Shown here piece by piece: positions 1 through 8,797 of a stretch of DNA of 64,000 nucleotides. The position numbers and the translations under genes were made by a program. The notes under the pieces are model-generated. The model was not told the origin of the DNA, did not search any database, and saw only the letters and a program-made list of their open reading frames with translations. This stretch comes from Collimonas pratensis (GTDB taxonomy: Bacteria > Pseudomonadota > Gammaproteobacteria > Burkholderiales > Burkholderiaceae_D), in NCBI RefSeq assembly GCF_001584185.1, contig NZ_CP013234.1:3720001-3784000 (forward strand), written 5' to 3'. The first letter of the stretch is position 1; each line of letters starts with the position of its first letter.

Positions 1-894
1 ATCTTCGTGATGTACCGGCATGCCGGCAAGCTGCCTGTTGAGCAAGGAAGCCGCAGGCGCGGTCTTGAGCTCCCTGACGGCGCGGTCCGATCCTTCGTAT
101 GACAAGAAACCGGATGCTCCCTTCCACGAGCTCCAGGCTCCGCGTAGCCAGCCCACACTGCTTCTGACGGTATTGCAGACCAGGCGATGCACGGTCCCCG
201 GCGGCGCATCCAGCGAGAGCGTCGTCGCAGGAATCGACGATGCATCAAATTCTTTCGCCGCAAGCAGCGCCGCAATCGCAGGCGGCAACAGCTCAGTCAA
301 TGCCGGGATGCTAGCGTCATTGGCCAGCACTTTTTGTTTTAAGTCGTCAGGTAAATTGCCGCCCAGTTCATTAGTATGGCAAGACAAGGCAAAGAACGCC
401 GGGTGTATGGATTTGCGGGACAAAGGAGAAAACTGATGCCAGGTTTCACCGCCAAAGCGCACCGTGAACATGCAGTCCGGCGGAATATTGACAAAGCGCA
501 GCGCCCTGACAAAATTGCGCGGATCCTCAGCCATCTGCTCTGCCGACACGCTGGAAAACCTCAGCTGCGCGCCGCCGCTGCCGGACACCGCAGTAAAGAC
601 CCGATGGCCGGCATGGCGATGAAATGGATGTCCGCCGGTTCCGACAACAAACGAATACAGAGACGTGGCGTCGCCTTTGAGAAAGTTGGTCCCACCCAAT
701 TTGACAGAAGGCTCATCCAGTTCATCCACAAAAGCGCCATGCTGCCGCTGCCTGGACGCCACGCTTGCAAACAAGTGGCTGCCTGCGCCGTGCCCCATCT
801 GAGCGATCAGGCATACCTCTACGGCGAGGCCGCCGGACTCGGAGGGAATCCGGACGGAAGGAAAGGTATCGACAATCTGGGTCAGCTTAAGCAT
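1..894 (-). CDS. Hypothetical protein downstream of an ArsR regulator (partial, 3' end outside window)
   Basis: An uninterrupted minus-strand frame of 298 codons starts at the ATG at 892-894 and runs off the left edge, so the C-terminus is missing. It begins MLKLTQIVDTFPSVRIPSES. The first half has a glycine- and histidine-rich stretch (GTGGHPFHRHAGHRVFTAVS) that looks cupin-like by eye, and the middle contains NIPPDCMFTVRFGGETWHQF. No signal peptide or membrane segment is visible. It starts 13 bases after the ArsR-family gene and is surely co-transcribed with it, so it may be the regulator's target or a ligand sensor. I do not recognise the family; the cupin suggestion is weak inference. Confidence 0.75.
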   Translation of the reverse strand, partial: MLKLTQIVDTFPSVRIPSESGGLAVEVCLIAQMGHGAGSHLFASVASRQRQHGAFVDELDEPSVKLGGTNFLKGDATSLYSFVVGTGGHPFHRHAGHRVFTAVSGSGGAQLRFSSVSAEQMAEDPRNFVRALRFVNIPPDCMFTVRFGGETWHQFSPLSRKSIHPAFFALSCHTNELGGNLPDDLKQKVLANDASIPALTELLPPAIAALLAAKEFDASSIPATTLSLDAPPGTVHRLVCNTVRSSVGWLRGAWSSWKGASGFLSYEGSDRAVRELKTAPAASLLNRQLAGMPVHHED

Positions 895-907
895 TGAATA
901 TCCTCGA

Positions 908-1234
908 TTACCCAGCCTTGCGGCTTTTGGCAATAGCGCGCGATTCTCGTTTGAGCGGGCGGCCTACCGGGCAGAGTTCCAGCGCATAGCTGGTAAGACT
1001 GTTGGCCAGGCTGTCGGCGTTGAGCTTGTAGAGGACAAACTGCCCCTTGCGCTCGCTCGTCACCAGCTCAGCGGCTTCCAGCACCGACAGGTGACGTGAA
1101 ATCGCCGGCGCGCTCATCGAAAAGCGTTCGGCAAGCTCAGACGTGCTGAGTTCGGCCTCGGTAAGGTAAGCCAGGATCTGGCGTCTTGGCGTTGACGCCA
1201 GGGCTTCAAAGATCTTGTCGAGAGATGCTGACAT
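908..1234 (-). CDS. ArsR-family winged-helix transcriptional regulator
   Basis: This 108-residue protein is a typical single-domain ArsR/SmtB repressor. The winged helix spans residues 5-75, with the recognition helix MSAPAISRHLSVLEAAELV followed by a beta-wing ending in YKL. It lacks the CxC-type metal site of classical arsenic or cadmium sensors, so it is closer to the SdpR-like non-metal group. A 6-bp-arm inverted repeat lies 18 bases upstream of the start codon and fits autoregulation. It is the first gene of a two-gene unit with the partial gene at the left edge. The family call is certain; the ligand is unknown. Confidence 0.9.
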   Translation of the reverse strand: MSASLDKIFEALASTPRRQILAYLTEAELSTSELAERFSMSAPAISRHLSVLEAAELVTSERKGQFVLYKLNADSLANSLTSYALELCPVGRPLKRESRAIAKSRKAG

Positions 1235-1251
1235 TTTTCACCAACCAATCT

Positions 1252-1269
1252 ATTAACTTATTTGTTAAT
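1252..1269. promoter_or_regulatory. Candidate ArsR operator (inverted repeat)
   Basis: Perfect inverted repeat ATTAAC-TTATTT-GTTAAT just upstream of the ArsR-family start at 1234, in an AT-rich stretch. The size and position match self-repressing ArsR operators. Binding is inferred, not shown. Confidence 0.45.
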
Positions 1270-1479
1270 TATATTAGTCGTAAAAAAGTAAAAAATCAAA
1301 TTATTTGTCAATCAGCGGAAATCATTCCCGGAACAAGAAGGACGCAAGCCGCTCGCCCTGCCCCGCTACTCACCCATGCCCATAGGAAAAGCCTGGAAAT
1401 CCAGGCATCCACGCCAACTGCCGGCGTGACGATGCGGCCGGTTCCGCCCAGGACCCGGCTGTCGCATCACGCAGAGCGA

Positions 1480-1986
1480 TCAAAAAACCTTGATTTTCAA
1501 CTGGAAGGACAGCGCGCCATACAGCCTGTCCTTATAGCTGGGGATAACCGCCAGGTTCATGCCGATGCGCTTGTATTCGATGCTGGCGACCGGAATCGCC
1601 GCCAGGAACCAGTCGCCATGCCGCATTTTCGGGTAGCCGTTAAAGCCCCCTGCTACCACACCAAGGCGTACCGGCCCGATATATACCGGCTGGTAGTAGA
1701 CGCCAACGTAGTTTGAATATTCCCTGTCGCTGTTATAGAACCTGCCGGCAGTAGCCGAGGCAACGGTAGAAAAGCGGTATTCGGCGCCCAGGCCGTAATT
1801 GCTGTTGTTCAGTCCCTTGTCGCGATCGAAGTGTTCGGAATAGAAACCGCCGTTCAGCCACACTTCGCTGATGGGTTTACTCTCCACCCAGCCAAACAGA
1901 TCGCCTTGCCCGGCCTGCGCATCGGCGACGGTAGATGCTAACAACATCAAAAAGAGAACCGCTCGGTAGCGCTGCGTTAAAATCAT
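1480..1986 (-). CDS. Small outer-membrane beta-barrel protein, PagP-like in size and layout
   Basis: The protein is about 168 residues: an N-terminal signal peptide (hydrophobic RAVLFLMLLASTVADAQA) and then alternating aromatic/polar strands rich in Y, G and F. It ends in KIKVF with a terminal aromatic residue, the usual outer-membrane assembly signal. The start at 1986 is preferred because AGGAAG lies 6 bases upstream; further in-frame starts exist at 1989 and 2004. Size and strand pattern recall PagP-type 8-stranded barrels, but I cannot confirm palmitoyltransferase residues. Similar small proteins are annotated only as hypothetical in related bacteria. It stands alone on the minus strand. 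Confidence 0.7.
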   Translation of the reverse strand: MILTQRYRAVLFLMLLASTVADAQAGQGDLFGWVESKPISEVWLNGGFYSEHFDRDKGLNNSNYGLGAEYRFSTVASATAGRFYNSDREYSNYVGVYYQPVYIGPVRLGVVAGGFNGYPKMRHGDWFLAAIPVASIEYKRIGMNLAVIPSYKDRLYGALSFQLKIKVF

Positions 1987-2189
1987 CATCAGCTTCCTAT
2001 CCATAAAGTTTGCGCAGCGTGTCAGGGATGTGTGTCAAGACGGTCTATGCGTGCTCCGGCGTGATCACGCGGAGCATTTTAAAGCAACTATGGAGCCGGT
2101 AGTGCCAGGATTCGATATCAACGCCGATAAATCGGTGGCGCGGGATCCGCGAGCAATCTGCGAACACCCTGCTCCGGCACCAGCCATGC

Positions 2190-2909
2190 TTAGGAAGCCA
2201 TCTCATTGCCAGCGTCAGCAACAGCCGCGCTCTCCGCCTGGAGATCAAGTTTGCCTGCCAGCGGGAACATCCAGTCAAACACCACCGCAGCACAGCTCGC
2301 GCCCATGATTTGGGCGGCCACGAACCCCAGCACATCGGCGGGCCGGATGCCGGTAAACGTATTGCTCATCGCGCGCGCCAGGGTCGCCGCTGGATTAGCG
2401 AAAGAAGATGAAGAAGTAAACCAGCATGCCGCCACGATATAGGCAGCAACCGCAAAAGGCGTTGCTGCCGGACGCCGGCGCGAACAGCCAACTATCACGC
2501 CGATCAAGCCAAAGGTGGCGATAAACTCGCTCCACAATAGCGGCCAGTCGGATTTGACTTGCGTCGCTGCAGAAAAAACAGGCAATCCAAACATCACGTC
2601 AACCGCAGCTACGCCGGCGCACGCGCCAATCAGTTGCGCAGCGATATAGGACGGCACGTCATGCCATGGCATTTTTCCCTGCCACACTTCCAGCAAGGTC
2701 ACGACAGGATTGAAATGCGCGCCCGATACCGGAGCGAAAGTGAGTATCAAAGTCATCAATGCGAGGCCGGTGACCAGGGTATTGACCAGCAAGGCGACGC
2801 CTTCATTCGCCCCTGACAGGCGTGCAGCCATGATGCCGGAACCAACGATGGCGGCAAGCAGGAAAGCGGTGCCGAGTGCCTCGGCTGCCAGACGGCGCGA
2901 CAGTGTCAT
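2190..2909 (-). CDS. MIP-family channel (aquaporin/aquaglyceroporin)
   Basis: This 239-residue inner-membrane channel shows the duplicated three-helix architecture of the major intrinsic proteins. The first pore motif is GAHFNPV (NPV at residues 67-69) and the second is FANPAATLAR (NPA at 172-174). The arginine that normally follows NPA directly is displaced, a pattern I associate with MIP channels that accompany arsenic-resistance genes. Solute specificity (water, glycerol or metalloid) cannot be read from the sequence. No ars gene is adjacent; the ArsR-family gene nearby is separated by the barrel protein. No clear ribosome-binding site is seen. Confidence 0.88.
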   Translation of the reverse strand: MTLSRRLAAEALGTAFLLAAIVGSGIMAARLSGANEGVALLVNTLVTGLALMTLILTFAPVSGAHFNPVVTLLEVWQGKMPWHDVPSYIAAQLIGACAGVAAVDVMFGLPVFSAATQVKSDWPLLWSEFIATFGLIGVIVGCSRRRPAATPFAVAAYIVAACWFTSSSSFANPAATLARAMSNTFTGIRPADVLGFVAAQIMGASCAAVVFDWMFPLAGKLDLQAESAAVADAGNEMAS

Positions 2910-3090
2910 AGTGAATATAGCGATTGAGCGATGCTGATGAATCGTGGCAGGATCTCCTCCCCCGCAACCGGGAAAGGAGCAACGCGCGCCATTGTAAATT
3001 CCAGCCAGGCTTCCGATAGCACCGCAGGCCTATACTTCCTATGTCCGGATTTGCATTATCCTCCCCTCTCTGAATGGCAAGCCGGCTTGC

Positions 3091-3522
3091 CTAGCGGAAC
3101 GCAAACATCAATACCCGCTCGCCGGCAACAGCACCATTTGCCAGCTGATGCTGAGGGACGACCATGATCAGCTCACCGCTCGCATCATCGCTGCCATGGA
3201 GATTGATGGTCATTTTCAATTGCCGGTCCATGGCGACGAAATCATGCGTCGAGGTAGCGACAATCGCATGCCGGCCCTGCCCCTGCACTTCCGCATAAAG
3301 CTGCTGCCCGCGGTAGAACAGGTCAAGCGTCATGCCGTTTGAAAGACTGTATGAGCGTAAATAGTCATAAGCTTCATCCGCCCGCACGCGGTGATAGTGG
3401 CTAGGGGCTTCAATGCGCAGCGTTGGACCGGTGATCTGCACGGTCTGGTTATCAGGCGCCGTTTGCGCCGCAGCCGCCAGCGCACAACCGCCCAAGATCG
3501 ACATCAGGACAAGATTTTTCAT
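3091..3522 (-). CDS. Hypothetical exported protein
   Basis: The ATG at 3520-3522 is chosen because AAGGA lies eight bases upstream and the protein then begins with a clean signal sequence (MKNLVLMSILGGCALAAAAQ); a longer in-frame start at 3564 lacks this. About 143 residues follow. The mature part has a short helical segment (RADEAYDYLRSYSLSNGMTL) and then beta-rich sequence. LGGC could be a lipobox, but the signal would be short, so periplasmic secretion is equally likely. Family not recognised. Confidence 0.7.
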   Translation of the reverse strand: MKNLVLMSILGGCALAAAAQTAPDNQTVQITGPTLRIEAPSHYHRVRADEAYDYLRSYSLSNGMTLDLFYRGQQLYAEVQGQGRHAIVATSTHDFVAMDRQLKMTINLHGSDDASGELIMVVPQHQLANGAVAGERVLMFAFR

Positions 3523-4195
3523 GATGAACATCCTTTCTTTTAAATGGGATACGCTCAAGTGCACCGCGATGCAGATTCTCCTGCTTAGGCGCCAAGCGAA
3601 AGTCAGATATCTTTTCTGTCAAAAAACATTCTCGAAAATAATGTAGCCATCTCCACATGAATCGGCCAGAACCGTTCTGGAACATGATCCCGAACAAGCT
3701 TGCCTGGGATCAAAAGAAATTTGATATATTCTGTTGCGGACAAAGTAATCCGTAACGCAAGAAACGTGCGGACGGCAACCCTGAAGCCAGTTCGGGTCGG
3801 CTTTCATGTCGCGGGCATCGCGGTTAAACAATTTTTCTTTGTGGATGTGCGGAACTGCTGATCTGGTCGACATACGCACCGGTGATCTTCGAATGTGAGC
3901 CATTCAGGTATCGGGGTAAGGAGCGGAGTGCTGGATCGCCAACGGGTTGGTTGACGCCGGTCGTCATCTTGCTCGGTTTTTCTCGCAGATTTGCGATGTT
4001 TTATCGTTGTATCGCCAAGCCACAATAGGATATGTTTGCGCCATATTCAAGCAAGACTCCGCTTACATGTGCGCGTTGCATCCGCGATCGTGATGCAGGA
4101 AGGAATCATATGCATCGCCTCATTGACACAAGACAATTCAAGCGTGCCGGTTTCATTCATAAAAATGGATAACTTGGGATGGAAGGAAAGTTTTC
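3523..4195. other. Non-coding stretch with one palindrome
   Basis: No convincing gene is visible; the open frames here have no family resemblance or initiation signals. At 3666-3680 there is a perfect inverted repeat CCAGAAC-C-GTTCTGG that could be an operator for the gene ending at 3091. The last 20 bases lead into the DUF1697 gene, with GGAAGG upstream of its ATG. Confidence 0.4.
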
Positions 4196-4705
4196 ATGCA
4201 TAACTATGTCGCCCTGTTACGCGCGGTGAATGTTGGCGGCACCGGCAAGCTGCCGATGTCGGAACTGAAGTCCATGTGCGAGTCCTTGGGTTTTGCCAAG
4301 GTACGGACTTACATTGCCAGCGGCAACGTTGTTTTTGAAAGCAAGCTTTCCGAAGCGTCGGTGAAAGAAAAACTGGAAAAATGCCTGGATGCCTACGCCG
4401 GCAAACCGGTCGGCGTACTGGTGCGTAGCGCCAAGGAAATGGCCGCGGTGCTGGCCGCGAATCCTTTCAAGTCTGCGGCGCCGAATCGGACCGTGGCGAT
4501 CTTCCTCGACCACCCGCCACCACAAGATGCGGTAGCGGATGCGCGCGGCCGGCAAGACGAAGAGATCGCGCTGGGTGTGCGCGAAATCTATGTGCACTAC
4601 GGTAATGGCATGGCCGATTCGAAACTGAAGATTGCCGCCGCAAAAAATGGCACTGCCCGCAATATGAATACTGTGGCAAAACTGGCGGAATGGGCGAATT
4701 CCTAA
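4196..4705 (+). CDS. DUF1697 family protein
   Basis: 169 residues matching DUF1697 from end to end: it opens with YVALLRAVNVGGTGKLPMSELK and has the conserved TYIASGNVVFES segment near residue 40. It closes with YVHYGNGMADSKL and an alanine-rich helix, the usual closing block of the family. Cytosolic, monocistronic; a GGAAGGAAAG stretch is seen before the ATG. The biochemical role of the family is unknown. Confidence 0.93.
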   Translation: MHNYVALLRAVNVGGTGKLPMSELKSMCESLGFAKVRTYIASGNVVFESKLSEASVKEKLEKCLDAYAGKPVGVLVRSAKEMAAVLAANPFKSAAPNRTVAIFLDHPPPQDAVADARGRQDEEIALGVREIYVHYGNGMADSKLKIAAAKNGTARNMNTVAKLAEWANS

Positions 4706-4712
4706 GATATTC

Positions 4713-5879
4713 TCAGGCCGCCTTTTCGGGGCCGGCTCCCAGTGCCTGCCACATGGCGCGAATGATGCGGAAAGAACGTTCGTCGCCCATCAAGCTGCGC
4801 TGCATCTTGTTCATGGCGTAAGCGAAGGTGGTGCGCGCATCCACGTCGATCAGGACAAAGGAGCCGCCACCGCCGGCCCAGAAAAGAGAGTTGGGGTTTA
4901 ACGGTGTCAACGCCAGGATCGCGCTCGGCAGGCCGAAACCCAAGCCGAAACGGACCTGCCTGCGGCCCATGGCCAGGTCGGGGCCGTCTATCTGCTGCTC
5001 GAGCGCCTTGCGGCAGCCGGCCTCGGACATGATCCGCTTGCCCTTGGCGACGCCGCCATTGGCCAGCAAAGCGTGGATCTCGGCGATGGAACGGGCATTG
5101 CCGTGGCCGTTGGCGGCAGGAATTTCAGCGCCGCGCCAGACTCGGGTGCGGGTTGACGGCACATCGGTCTGGGTGTCGATGAAGGTGATCCTCTGCACGT
5201 CCGTGAGCTGCAAATTCGCCGTGCCGGGCGGCGACTCGCCCCCTGCAAGATTGGCCACGCGATGGTCTTCCGAGCCCGGCAAACCGATCCAGAAATCCGC
5301 GCCCAGCGGCTCTGCGATCTCTTCGCGGAACACGGTGCCGAGGCTCTTGCCGGTGATGCGGCGCACTACCTCGCCGATCAGAAAACCGAAGGTATAGACG
5401 TGATAACCGGAGGCTGTCCCCGGCTCCCATAGCGGCGCCTGGGCGGCCAGCATCGACGTCACTTTATCCCAATCGTAAAAATCCGCACCGCTGACCGCCG
5501 GTCGCCAGCCCGAAAGGCCGGAGGTGTGGCTCATCAGCTGAGCGACGGTGATGCGATCCTTGCCGTTGGCGGCAAACTCGGGCCAGTAGCTGGCCACCGG
5601 CGCAGAAAAATCGAGCTCGCCGCGATCTGCCAGCAGCAGTGCCGTCAGCGCCGTCATGGTCTTGGTGATGGAGTAGACGTTGACGATGGTGTCACGCGCC
5701 CAGGGCCGGCTCTTTTCCTCGTCGGCATAGCCGCCCCACAGGTCGACTACCGTCTCGCCCTCTACCGTGGCGCAAAACGAGGCGCCCAGTTCCTCTCCGT
5801 TCGCAAAGTTGGCCTCGAACGCCTCTCTTGCGGCTGAAAATCGATCGTCGGCGAATCCGCCTGTCCTGGTTTGCGGCAT
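4713..5879 (-). CDS. Serine hydrolase of the beta-lactamase/EstB (class VIII esterase) family
   Basis: 388 residues from the ATG at 5877-5879, which has GGGAGGA seven bases upstream; longer in-frame starts up to 5990 lack such a site and would add a non-conserved tail. The catalytic SxxK motif is S70-I-T-K73 in VYSITKTM, preceded by the family's VDLWGGYAD. A tyrosine-containing second motif lies in SGYHVYTFGFLIGEV, and a glycine-rich FWAGGGGSF block occupies the place of the KTG triad. No signal peptide, so probably a cytosolic esterase or beta-lactamase-like enzyme. Substrate unknown. Its 3' end faces the DUF1697 gene with only seven bases between them. Confidence 0.9.
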   Translation of the reverse strand: MPQTRTGGFADDRFSAAREAFEANFANGEELGASFCATVEGETVVDLWGGYADEEKSRPWARDTIVNVYSITKTMTALTALLLADRGELDFSAPVASYWPEFAANGKDRITVAQLMSHTSGLSGWRPAVSGADFYDWDKVTSMLAAQAPLWEPGTASGYHVYTFGFLIGEVVRRITGKSLGTVFREEIAEPLGADFWIGLPGSEDHRVANLAGGESPPGTANLQLTDVQRITFIDTQTDVPSTRTRVWRGAEIPAANGHGNARSIAEIHALLANGGVAKGKRIMSEAGCRKALEQQIDGPDLAMGRRQVRFGLGFGLPSAILALTPLNPNSLFWAGGGGSFVLIDVDARTTFAYAMNKMQRSLMGDERSFRIIRAMWQALGAGPEKAA

Positions 5880-6018
5880 GTGGGTAGTCCTCCCGGCTGT
5901 CGTCAGTTGGCGCATCAAATTGACGTTATAGATCACTCTCCCGCCAAATGCCATGGCAAATATCATTGCCGGCATTTTTTTCGGAATCACCGCATCGTAG
6001 CCTGAGACTGGCAGCCGG

Positions 6019-6699
6019 TCACAGTTGCGCCAGTCCGAAACCGCGCAAACCCGGCAAATCGACCACCCGGATCGACTGGTAGGAAAGATTGATCAGCTTC
6101 AGTTCAGCCAAGTGCTGCAAAGCCTGATTCACCCGTTGCCGCGAAAGGCCTGTGAGCATGCCGATTTCTTCCTGGGATAGCTCCAGCACCTCGGATGTCC
6201 GCGGATATAGCATGGGATGAAACAATTGGGCGATCGCCTGCGCCACCTGGGCATCAACTCCCAGCAGCCTTTCATTCTGGATCATCGCGATAAACTGGCC
6301 CATGCGCTCATTCAGCTGGCGGATCACGAAGGCGGTAAAAGGCAGGCTTTGCGCCAGCAAGGTGTGGAAGATCTCGGCCGGCACCAGCATGATCTCCGAA
6401 TCGCGCAGCGCGATCACGTCATATCGGCGCAATTCACGCTTGATGACGCTGCCTTCACCGCACCAGCCGCCTGCAGGCACGCCGGAAAACGTCGCGCCGC
6501 GCCCCTCCACGCTGTAAACCGCCAGCTTGATCAAACCACTGTGCACGCCGATCCAATATTGCGACAGCTGACCGCGATGGGCAACGAACGCCCCTGCGGC
6601 GAAGCGTTGCATCACAACCGTTGATTGCACCAGCGCCTGATGTGAGGCGGAAAGCGCCACAAACCAGTCGTGCTCGCCAAGCTGCTCGGTATTGTCCAT
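6019..6699 (-). CDS. Crp/Fnr-family transcriptional regulator
   Basis: 226 residues: an N-terminal cyclic-nucleotide-binding-type beta-roll (about 20-130), a dimerisation helix (about 135-165) and a C-terminal winged helix with LSQEEIGMLTGLSRQRVNQAL as HTH. The Fnr cysteine cluster is absent and the cAMP-contact residues are not obvious, so the effector is unknown. It is divergent from the acyl-CoA synthetase gene across 122 bases. A TGTC-N8-GACA dyad at 6719-6734 in this gap could be its operator, which would make the synthetase a likely target. Confidence 0.9.
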   Translation of the reverse strand: MDNTEQLGEHDWFVALSASHQALVQSTVVMQRFAAGAFVAHRGQLSQYWIGVHSGLIKLAVYSVEGRGATFSGVPAGGWCGEGSVIKRELRRYDVIALRDSEIMLVPAEIFHTLLAQSLPFTAFVIRQLNERMGQFIAMIQNERLLGVDAQVAQAIAQLFHPMLYPRTSEVLELSQEEIGMLTGLSRQRVNQALQHLAELKLINLSYQSIRVVDLPGLRGFGLAQL

Positions 6700-6821
6700 G
6701 CGATTACTGTCCTTAAGCTGTCATTGAGACGACAAACCGTTGTAGCCGTAAGTGGTAGGCTAGGCTAAATACATCCCGCACAGAACGGGAGAATGTTCAT
6801 TTTCCTCAGGAGACACCTATC

Positions 6822-8462
6822 ATGACGGTCGACTACGATTCCGGGCTTGCCAAGAATTCCGCCAATTTTGCCGCACTCAGCCCGATTGACTATATTGCGC
6901 GCGCCGCCGAAGTATACGGCAAGCGGCTGGCGATCGCGCACGGTCCGCTGCGCCAGAACTGGCGCGACACTTATCTGCGCGCCTGTCGGCTGGCCAGCGG
7001 CTTGCGCCGGCTCGGCGTCGAAAAAGGCGACACGGTGGCCGCGATGTTGCCGAATACGCCCGCCATGGTAGAGGCCCATTTCGGCGTGCCGATGGCTGGC
7101 GCCGTGCTGAATGCGCTCAATATCAGGCTTGATCTGCCCTCGCTGGCATTCATGCTGCGCCATGGCGAAGCCAAGGTGCTGCTGGCAGACAGCGAATTCG
7201 CCGATGCGGCGCGTCAGCTGGCGCAACAGATTCCCGGCCTGTATGTGGTCGCAGTCAACGACATCCTCGGACCGGACGATCCGGCATTCGGCAATACCGA
7301 CTACGAAAGCTTGCTGGGCAGCGGCGATCCCGCTTTCCAGTGGCAGTTGCCGGCAGACGAATGGGATGCCATCGCGCTGAACTATACATCCGGCACCACC
7401 GGCGATCCTAAGGGCGTGGTGTATCACCATCGCGGCGCTGCCCTGAATGCCATCTCGAATATCCTGGAATGGGACCTGCCCAAGCATCCCGTCTATTTAT
7501 GGACGCTGCCCATGTTTCATTGCAACGGCTGGTGTTTTCCTTGGACGATTGCCGCGCGCGCAGGCATCAACGTCTGCCTGCGGAAATTCGAGCCGAAGCT
7601 GGTATTCGACCTGATCCGCGAGCATCGCATCACGCACTATTGCGCAGCGCCGATTGTGCATGCCGCCTTGGCCAATGCTCCCGAAAACTGGCGCCAGGGC
7701 ATACAACACACCGTGCGCGGCATGGTTGCCGGCGCCCCGCCGCCGCCGGCAGTCCTGGCCAGCATGGAAGCCATGGGCTTCGACCTGGTGCATGTGTATG
7801 GCCTGACCGAAGTGTATGGACCGGCCTCGGTCTGTGCCGAACAGGAAGATTGGAACAGCCTGCCTGCCGAACTGCGCGCCGCCAGGAAATCCCACCAGGG
7901 CGTACGCTATCATCTGCAAAGCGCGATTGCGGTGCTCAATCCAGACACCATGCAGGCGGTAGCTGCCAATGGCGAGGAAATCGGCGAGATCATGTTTCGC
8001 GGGAACATCTGCATGAAAGGCTATCTGAAAAACCAGAAAGCGACGCTAGATGCCTTCGCCGGCGGCTGGTTCCATACCGGCGACCTCGGCGTGATCGGCA
8101 GCGATGGCTACATCAAGCTCAAGGATCGCAGCAAGGACATCATCATTTCCGGCGGCGAGAACATTTCCAGCGTCGAAGTCGAAGATGCGCTGTACCGGCA
8201 TCCCGAGGTGCTGGCCGCGGCCGTAGTCGCCCAGCCTGACCGCAAATGGGGTGAAACGCCGTGCGCCTTTGTTGAACTGAAAGAAGGCAGCACTCTCACG
8301 GAAGAAGCACTCATCGTGTTCTGCAAGAACATCCTGGCCGGATTCAAGGTGCCCAAAGCGGTCTACTTCGGCCCGCTGCCGAAAACCTCGACCGGCAAGA
8401 TACAAAAATTTGAATTGCGTAAACGGATGCGCTCGAATTCGGCGATAGACGAGCAGAATTAA
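6822..8462 (+). CDS. Acyl-CoA synthetase (AMP-forming ligase)
   Basis: 546 residues of the ANL adenylate-forming superfamily; it activates a carboxylic acid to acyl-AMP and then acyl-CoA in the cytosol. The P-loop-like A3 motif YTSGTTGDPKGVVYHHRG lies near residue 190, GYLKNQKATLDAF and WFHTGDLG (A7) near 415, DRSKDIIISGGENISSVEVE (A8) near 435, and the catalytic lysine region GKIQKFELRKRM near the C-terminus. The overall look is that of medium-chain or DmdB-like ligases; the exact substrate is unclear. AGGAG sits nine bases before the ATG. A Crp-type regulator is divergent. Confidence 0.92.
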   Translation: MTVDYDSGLAKNSANFAALSPIDYIARAAEVYGKRLAIAHGPLRQNWRDTYLRACRLASGLRRLGVEKGDTVAAMLPNTPAMVEAHFGVPMAGAVLNALNIRLDLPSLAFMLRHGEAKVLLADSEFADAARQLAQQIPGLYVVAVNDILGPDDPAFGNTDYESLLGSGDPAFQWQLPADEWDAIALNYTSGTTGDPKGVVYHHRGAALNAISNILEWDLPKHPVYLWTLPMFHCNGWCFPWTIAARAGINVCLRKFEPKLVFDLIREHRITHYCAAPIVHAALANAPENWRQGIQHTVRGMVAGAPPPPAVLASMEAMGFDLVHVYGLTEVYGPASVCAEQEDWNSLPAELRAARKSHQGVRYHLQSAIAVLNPDTMQAVAANGEEIGEIMFRGNICMKGYLKNQKATLDAFAGGWFHTGDLGVIGSDGYIKLKDRSKDIIISGGENISSVEVEDALYRHPEVLAAAVVAQPDRKWGETPCAFVELKEGSTLTEEALIVFCKNILAGFKVPKAVYFGPLPKTSTGKIQKFELRKRMRSNSAIDEQN

Positions 8463-8797
8463 GCAGGTCTCTAAACAAGGCTCTGGCCACCGATGCCGGA
8501 GGGAATTTCCGTGTCGGGCTGGCGCGAGGTCGGCGCCCTATGCTGCCGACAAAAAAATGCCCGCCAACTTGTCGTTTGCGGGCAAAGGGAACATCAGGGA
8601 GAGGTGATGTTGTCATGGTGAGTGACGAGGCAAGTATAAAGAGGAATCCATTCAATAACATTAAGATCACCTTAAGACAGACTAAGGAAATGACAATAAG
8701 CATTGCCTGACACCAATGACTACTCTCGTCGGCAACCCTGCGTCCGACTCGCAAGAGGCATAAAAGCGACCAGGTCTGGCGGTGACGATTGAAAGAT
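8463..8797. other. Intergenic region between convergent genes
   Basis: Apart from the intrinsic terminator at 8551-8584 I see no gene or repeat here. Confidence 0.5.
8551..8584 (-). terminator. Intrinsic terminator of the CsgG-like gene
   Basis: Stem TGCCCGC (8558-8564) pairs with GCGGGCA (8578-8584). On the minus strand it is followed by seven T residues (8557-8551), correctly placed to end the transcript of the gene at 8798-9685. Confidence 0.8.

Noticed and set aside
3619..4025. Minus-strand frames in the 3.5-4.2 kb gap
   Set aside because: Composition is not protein-like and no initiation signals are visible.
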